Assembly: GCF_019175385.1 (NCBI RefSeq)
Contig: NC_083338.1
Location: 65,628,884-65,692,883, forward strand
Reading direction: 5' to 3'
Source of the DNA: Lycium barbarum
Taxonomy: Eukaryota > Streptophyta > Magnoliopsida > Solanales > Solanaceae
Length of the DNA: 64,000 bases
Each line of letters begins with the position of its first letter. Position 1 is the stretch's first letter. This document shows positions 58,662 through 64,000 of this stretch, piece by piece. The notes beneath the pieces were generated by a model. It searched no databases, had not been told where the DNA came from, and was given only the letters and a program-made list of their open reading frames with translations. The position numbers and the translations under genes were made by a program.

Positions 58662-59707
58662 CATTACATATACTCTTATTATGTTGTATGACTGAAACTA
58701 TTGATGGAAACGAGAAGGAACATTAATGATTATAGAACACGATAAGTCACCTCTGAGCTGTGTGCGGAGGGGCTGATTGTGGAACATGGTAAGTCACCTC
58801 TGAGCTTTGTGCCGAGGGGCTGATTTGGAACACCGATACTGCGATACTGACTGATAATTGAGTCCTCTGAGCTGTGTACTGAGTGACGGTGCTTGGACTT
58901 CATGGGTCCCCCATGGATTGTGCTATCGGGGCATGGAGTTATTCCGCTTTCGGAGTACAAGAGTACGGGTATTGCATTCATATATCATATTGCATTGCTT
59001 GATTATTTTTATTGTTTGCTTATGATTTGGATACTGTGTTGGTCATATTTGGACTGTAATTGATATGGGCTGCTTGTAGATTGTCTTGATGGGACTTGGT
59101 TTTCGGTAAACTTGGTTATTTATTTCACTTGGGGCTAGTTGTTACATCAAGGCTTGATTATGTGAGTTGATTCTTCGAAGCATGACTTGTACTCTATGGT
59201 TTTCTTGTTTTTTCTTACTTTATTGTTTTTATCTATGTCAACTAGTCTTAGTCGACATATGATACCTACTAGTACCGTTGTTTTGTACTGACCTACTCTT
59301 GCTGCATTCTTTTATGGATGCAGAGTATTAGACAGGTTCCAATCTTTCCCCTCGTGGCTGATTGGCGAGGCTGCGGTAGAGTCATTCCAGGGTGAGCACG
59401 ATGACGGTCGCTGCCCGGATGTTGTTTCCTTCACTTACTTGTCTTACTCTTATTTTGTGACAGTTTTATTATGAGACTTTATCATCTTTTAGACTTATAG
59501 TATTTAGCTAGTGCTCTTGTATGAATTAGACCAAATCTATGGGGTTGTATTTAGTATTTCCACACTTTATCTTATATGGATGATTTGAGATTTATTCTGC
59601 ATTTATTTCTTCCTCCTTTACTTAAATTGGTTATATTGGGATAAGGGTTCACCTGTCGCGGTAGGAATGATAGGATCTCGCACGTCCTAGTAAAACGGGT
59701 CATGACA
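58662..59707 (+). repeat. LTR E, last part
   Basis: Continues LTR E after element C. Holds a CACCTCTGAGCTGTGTGC-type repeat with CCTC/GAGG stems (58735-58890) and an AGTAC/GTACT hairpin (about 59270-59290) as in other LTRs. Ends ACGGGTCATGACA. Confidence 0.7.
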
Positions 59708-59797
59708 GCTAGTTAATCTAAGAAGTTCACACTTAGCAACACATTACAATCATATAAATTAGTTTAGCACATTACTAAAAAAACACCTAAACCTAAA
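59708..59797. repeat. 90-bp sliver matching 18262-18350
   Basis: Lies between LTR E and LTR G. It matches the low-repeat stretch near 18.3 kb almost base for base and is probably old target DNA left between two insertions. Confidence 0.8.
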
Positions 59798-60019
59798 TGT
59801 TACGCCTCTCGTTTTCGTCGTAAGAAAGTCTATGGCTTCCTAGTGATTTATATCCTTAGTACGGAGGTCCGTACTTGAGTTTTTCAGATATTAAGTGCCT
59901 TACCTCGCGTTTACCGAATTACCAGTATATGTTCCTTGCAATACGATAGGACTAGAAGTTAAACGAATCGAATCAATGCGAGTCGCAGTGACTCAAGAAA
60001 ACCTGCAGAAACCAGTCTT

Positions 60020-60145
60020 CTTTGACGAGCCACATCGACGAGCCGTCGTTGTATTCCGTCAAAGTGTGGCAGCCCCAGAACTTTCAGGTGGAGATCGACG
60101 GAGCAAGTCGACGGGCTATCGACATGTCGACGAGCCGTCGACCCA
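60020..60145 (+). repeat. CGACGAGCCGTCG palindrome array upstream of TATA (LTR G)
   Basis: Four related motifs (ATCGACGAGCCGTCG, GATCGACGGAGCAAGTCGAC, GTCGACGAGCCGTCGAC and a variant), ending about 40 bases before TATATAC at 60184. Confidence 0.75.
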
Positions 60146-60183
60146 TCTGTCAACCTGCATTGCTGGAACTTTCTAGTTCTACT

Positions 60184-60190
60184 TATATAC
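60184..60190 (+). promoter_or_regulatory. TATA box of LTR G
   Basis: TATATAC in a TTCTACTTATATACATG context, downstream of the palindrome array. Confidence 0.5.
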
Positions 60191-61566
60191 ATGAAGCCTC
60201 ACATTTTAATTCATTATTCTCATCCCAAAAATCAGAGCAAACCCTAAGATAATTTTCTCTCAACCTTTTCCATCAAACTAGTGAAGTTTTACTAAGATCC
60301 GAGCCCCGTGAACCTGGGCTAGCAAAGGGAAGGTTGTTCCTAGGGTTCCATTGGAGTTATTGAGCTTTAGAGTTGGTGTTGAAGCTTGAGTTTTGGAGTT
60401 CTAGTCCCTTCAAGGTATGTATATGATTCTTACCTTTTTTTTCCAGTTAATTATCAATAGTTTTAGTAGTTTAAGGTGAAGGAGATGGTGTTGTGGAGAC
60501 GTAACCTAGTTCGATAATATGGTTACCTTATGGGCTGATTTTGATTAGAATTTTGGAGAGATTCTTGCTTGTTTATGTTGCCATATGATGTTATTGTTGA
60601 TGTTGTTGTTGTTGTTGATGTTTGGGTTGAGTTGGAAATTGAGAGATTGTTAAGTTTACAAAGGAGAGGCTGCCCGAAATTCATTAAGTTCCTTTCGTAC
60701 TAGAATTGGATAGTAAGTGGTGCAAATGATATAATTGTGGCATATGTTATCTTGATTGTAGACTTGCGAGTTTGAAAAGTAGACGTTGGATGATTAGATA
60801 CTCTCCAAGGTATGTTAAGGCCACCTTTTCTATCATTTTGGCATGATCCCTATGATATGCGAACAAATGAATGAACGAGCTTCCATATTACTCTACTCTT
60901 AGAAGCATTAGGGTACTGTAGTTTTTGATGTTCCTATACCTCTTTCTATGATTGTTCCTTTTGTTGTTGGGTCTTGAGATCTCATATATTGATGATGTTA
61001 GTTCAAAAGATGTCTATCGGAGATAGTACGACCTTATGTCACTCCGAGAGTTCTATTTTCTTATTGTACTTGTGCATAGCATTCATTTATATATATGCAA
61101 ATTGACCCTTGACCAGAAGGCGTTATATATACGTATATTATATGTATATGGGGTATGGGGAAAGGGATAGGCGTTATATACGCATTACCACCTAATTAGC
61201 TAGTGCACAGTGATGATGATGATGGCCGTAGAAAGGCCAAGGGGATATGATGTATGGATCGGGTTTTACCTTCCTCAGCACTAACATATGATATATGGAT
61301 CAGGCTATACGTTCCTCAGCACTAATATATGATATATGGATCGGACTATACGTTCCTCGGCACACTAACTATTATATTATGACCTATGCATTTCATACGC
61401 CCTCAGAGGCACTTTTAGTTATACAGAGTTGCACAGATACTCAGAGATGTTTAGTCATAGATGTATTCAGATAGTTGGTTTGGCTACCATGTTTCAGATA
61501 TCTATCGCGATCCTTATGCACTTATCGTTCTTATGCCTTACATACTCGTTACATTATCCATACTGA

Positions 61567-61586
61567 CTCTCCTATTGCTCGGGGGG
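61567..61586 (+). other. Second conserved hairpin, LTR G form
   Basis: CTCTCC pairs with GGGGGG (two G-U pairs in RNA) around TATTGCTC, followed by GCTGTGTTCATGG. Confidence 0.7.
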
Positions 61587-61884
61587 CTGTGTTCATGGCT
61601 GCAGGTTCAGGTAGACAGACAGGCGGTCCAACTTAGTAGGACTTCCACTCAGCGGCAGTCAGTGCGCTCCACTTGGTCCGGAGCTGCAGTTCATTTTTTG
61701 TATGCTATTTTGACATGTATATATGGGTATGATGAGACCTTGTCCCGTCCTTTCTACAACTTTGTATTCCATTAGAGGTTTCTAGATAGTTGTTTGTAGA
61801 TGTCATGTGATGTAGCCTTGTCGGCTCCTATTCTTTTGTGTACAGCATATGTAGTAGCCTGGTCTGCTTGCACTGTTCTTTTCA

Positions 61885-61933
<49 letters not shown>

Positions 61934-62119
61934 CATAGAGGGTTGAGAGTTCATGATGCATAGTTCTTGGTGTTGTTCTTGTATGACGTGCACAGTTCAG
62001 TTATAAATCTTATATGGGCCACCCTATCATTCAGTAATATCCAAGTACATGTTTGGGTGTGTCTGGTCAGTAAAGGTCAAGCACTCGTCATGATTCACCG
62101 GCGTGGGTCGTGTAAGATG

Positions 62120-62131
62120 TGGTATCAGAGC
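62120..62131 (+). other. Primer binding site of element G
   Basis: TGGTATCAGAGC after the LTR end; followed by the CGTCCTAGGGTTGTCTATAG leader seen in related elements. Confidence 0.9.
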
Positions 62132-62317
62132 AGTTCCGTCCTAGGGTTGTCTATAGACCGTGTCTAGTAGAGTCTTATTTATGGGTGTGTTATGCACCAC
62201 ACTTATAAACAGGAGGCTACCGGAAATTTAGGATGTTGTCATTCTTTCTCTCTTAGATCGTACGATAGAGCTGTGTGTTAAGAGTTCACCTTCTAATGAT
62301 TAGTTTTGATTTCAGTA

Positions 62318-62642
62318 ATGCCTCCGAAGAAAGCTACAGTTGCCCAGAAGGGCAAGAGAGTTACCGGTGAGGCTACTAACTATACTCAGCGGACTACCAG
62401 AGCTTGAGGCGAGTCTCAGAGTGAGACCCCATCTCAAACATCTCATACCCTGCCTCCAGCACCTGTCCCGGTACCTCAAGTCCCTCAGCCAGATGCACCA
62501 GTTCAGGATATGCGGGATGCTATACAGTTGTTTACTAGATTGGTAGCCACTTAGGCTCAGCGTCAAGGAGTTGGTGTTGATCAGGCAGACCGACCTACTA
62601 CTGCGAGGGTTAAGAATTTTCTTGGTTTAGATCCCCCAGAGT
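62318..62642 (+). pseudogene. Element G gag N-terminus, broken
   Basis: Starts MPPKKATVAQKGK at 62318 and reads the Tekay gag leader (basic start, Pro/Gln linker, RDAIQLFTRLVAT, then RVKNFLGLDPPEL). In-frame stops are TGA near 62405 and TAG near 62552; the latter is at the same position as E1's first stop. The frame is cut at 62643 by LTR H. Confidence 0.85.
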
Positions 62643-63774
62643 TGTTACACCTCGAAAAATTATCCGTTGATGCACAGTGAATAGACTAACGAAGAGCACG
62701 AAGTATATGATATTTCAATAAGTAAGGAATGATATTTGATGACCCTAATTAATATTTCAAAGACATTCGAGGTAAGGGGAGAAAGTTTGCCAAGAGAAGG
62801 CACGGCATACGATATGTATCGGAAAGGATTTACGAGTAACAAGTTAATGATGATTTAATGATGCTTTGGAGAAGAGTTATAACATCCCATATATTGTTAA
62901 TGAGGTGATAAACAAGTGTCAAGAAGGTTCCCTAAGGATTAAAGATCAAACGAGTCGACGAGAACGAACTTCGAAAAACTGGGCAATATACGGTCCAACA
63001 TACGGACCGTATAAAACTTATTGGCCATATGTTAGGCCGTATGTTAGGCTGTATGTGCTGCCCAGAATGGAGACCTTCACTGGACCAAACAAACGGCCAG
63101 ACATACGGTCCATATAAAAGATACGGTCCATATAAAAGATACGGACCATATGTTGGTCCGTGAATTCGAGTCGGGACAGATTTTAAGGTTGATATAAGGG
63201 GGCCAAGTTCATTTAATTCATTTCATTTTCTCACTCTACACTTCAAGAACACTCTAGAAATCTCTCCACCCTTCTTCCACAAGAACTCAAGAGAAATTCA
63301 TGATCAACTTCATCAAACAAAGAGAATCAAGTGTAAGAAACTCATTAGAGTTCATCAAAGTCAAGAAATCTCATTGGAAGTGAACTAGGGTTTTGGCTCA
63401 AGTGAAGTATTTCCACTCAAGGCTTATTCCCACACTATCTAAGGTAATTTTTATGATCATTCCATGTTGTTCAAGGTATTGAGAGGTTGAAAGACTTGAA
63501 TTGTAGAAGGAGATAGAAAATGGGTCATGAATGTGGGAATAGTGATATTTTTGAGTAGTAGTTTGGAATGAGTCATGATTCTTGATATGATTTTATTATG
63601 GATATGTTATAAATGACATTAAGAATGTGGGATAAACATTATATGTGATAAAACGTACTAGGGTGCTATGACCATGATTATAGATGAATTGGAGTGAAAT
63701 TTAGAAATGTGGATGAATAAAGAGTGTTGGTTATAATGTTGTGAATGTTCTTATAGAAATTTTGAAGTTGATAT
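62643..63774 (+). repeat. LTR H, first part
   Basis: Starts TGTTACACCTCG inside the G gag and is collinear with LTR H1 (19202-). Carries an ATACGGTCC/GGACCGTAT palindrome array (62985-63165) and TATAAGG at 63193. Interrupted by LTR I at 63775. Confidence 0.82.
62985..63165 (+). repeat. ATACGGTCC/GGACCGTAT palindrome array (LTR H)
   Basis: At least eight arms: ATACGGTCCAACATACGGAC, AGGCCGTATGTTAGGCTGTA, ATACGGTCCATATAAAAG twice, ATACGGACCATATG, TTGGTCCGTG. Same LTR family and position as the GACGG array of H1, but a different palindrome. Confidence 0.8.
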
Positions 63775-64000
63775 TGTTACACCCCGTAAGAGTCTTTGCT
63801 ATTTTAATTAAGACAAGAAAGAATGAGTTAAGAAAGTTCAAGGAAAGTTAATCGAGTTAGTAAGAATATCGTTATATATATGGTTGCCTTAAGTATCCCG
63901 AGGTGACATCGTAACCTAAAGGATTTGAAATCACGTTATGAGCGTATATGAGGTAATGTGAGTGCCCTTTTAAAGTATTTGAGATTATTAGTAATGATAT
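63775..64000 (+). repeat. LTR I, start only
   Basis: TGTTACACCCCGTAAGAG begins inside LTR H (after GTTGATAT) and runs off the window. Identified by the typical LTR start and by the break in H1/H collinearity. Confidence 0.6.

Larger units (their letters stand above)
59798..62115 (+). repeat. Element G 5' LTR
   Basis: Starts TGTTACGCCTCTCG; ends near GGGTCGTGTAA, four bases before the primer site (last bases mutated). CGACGAGCCGTCG palindromes at 60020-60145, TATATAC at 60184-60190, GTATGT module at 60808-60845, ATGGATC...CAGCACTA repeats at 61235-61360, hairpin CTCTCC/GGGGGG at 61567-61586, and an AT microsatellite at 61889-61930. Confidence 0.85.

Overview
This window is plant nuclear DNA made almost entirely of nested LTR retrotransposons. 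Nearly all recognisable protein sequence is Ty3/gypsy: Tekay/Del-type chromoviruses with LTRs of about 2.3-3.4 kb, one Tat/Ogre-type element, and one other gypsy gag fragment. Primer sites are TGGTATCAGAGC (initiator tRNA-Met type). The style of the LTRs (TGTTATATCCCG starts, a CCGAAATTTCGG palindrome, CCCTCACTAGAGGG hairpin repeats) suggests Solanaceae; that is from memory of such repeats, not from a search. No complete host gene is visible. The only candidate host DNA is about 17.1-19.2 kb plus a 90-bp sliver at 59.7 kb.

Layout. 1-1889 and 12963-14604 are two halves of the noncoding interior of an outer + strand element (A) whose 3' LTR is 14605-17095. It was split by a younger intact-length minus-strand Tekay element (E1, 1890-12957, target duplication ATAGC). 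After the low-repeat stretch 17096-19201 come an LTR (19202-22146) and a solo LTR (22187-25556, duplication ACACC). Next is the 3' half of a minus-strand Tat/Ogre element (about 25.69-30.01 kb: LTR, long 3' UTR with minisatellites, dead integrase), a + strand gag fragment (30.2-31.4 kb) and a truncated minus-strand LTR (F, 31370-34248). From 34249 to 59707 one old LTR (E) was cut first by a solo LTR (D, 35954-39046, duplication TTATT) and then by a minus-strand element (C, 39086-58661). C itself was split inside its gag by a + strand element (N, 43607-54611). The right end is another stack: LTR G with primer site and gag, cut by LTR H, cut by LTR I at the window edge.

How the parts relate. 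E1 keeps one uninterrupted reading frame for gag, protease, reverse transcriptase, RNase H, integrase and chromodomain, broken only by three nonsense codons, all C-to-T type. N has the same pol frame from mid reverse transcriptase onward, but its 5' half is replaced by a purine-rich noncoding spacer related to the interior of A. C has gag, then a spacer containing a 5S rRNA-derived stretch, then only a sliver of integrase. A, C and N therefore look like non-autonomous or chimeric partners of E1-like autonomous elements.

The most interesting signals are in the LTRs. (1) A conserved double hairpin near the 3' end has stems that change in a compensatory way between families. (2) Each family has its own tandem array of short hairpin units at the same LTR position. 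(3) A conserved module consists of CCGAAATTTCGG and, 100-140 bp on, GGTATGTAAGGCT plus a pyrimidine run and GGCATG. (4) Palindrome arrays sit just upstream of TATA boxes in several families.
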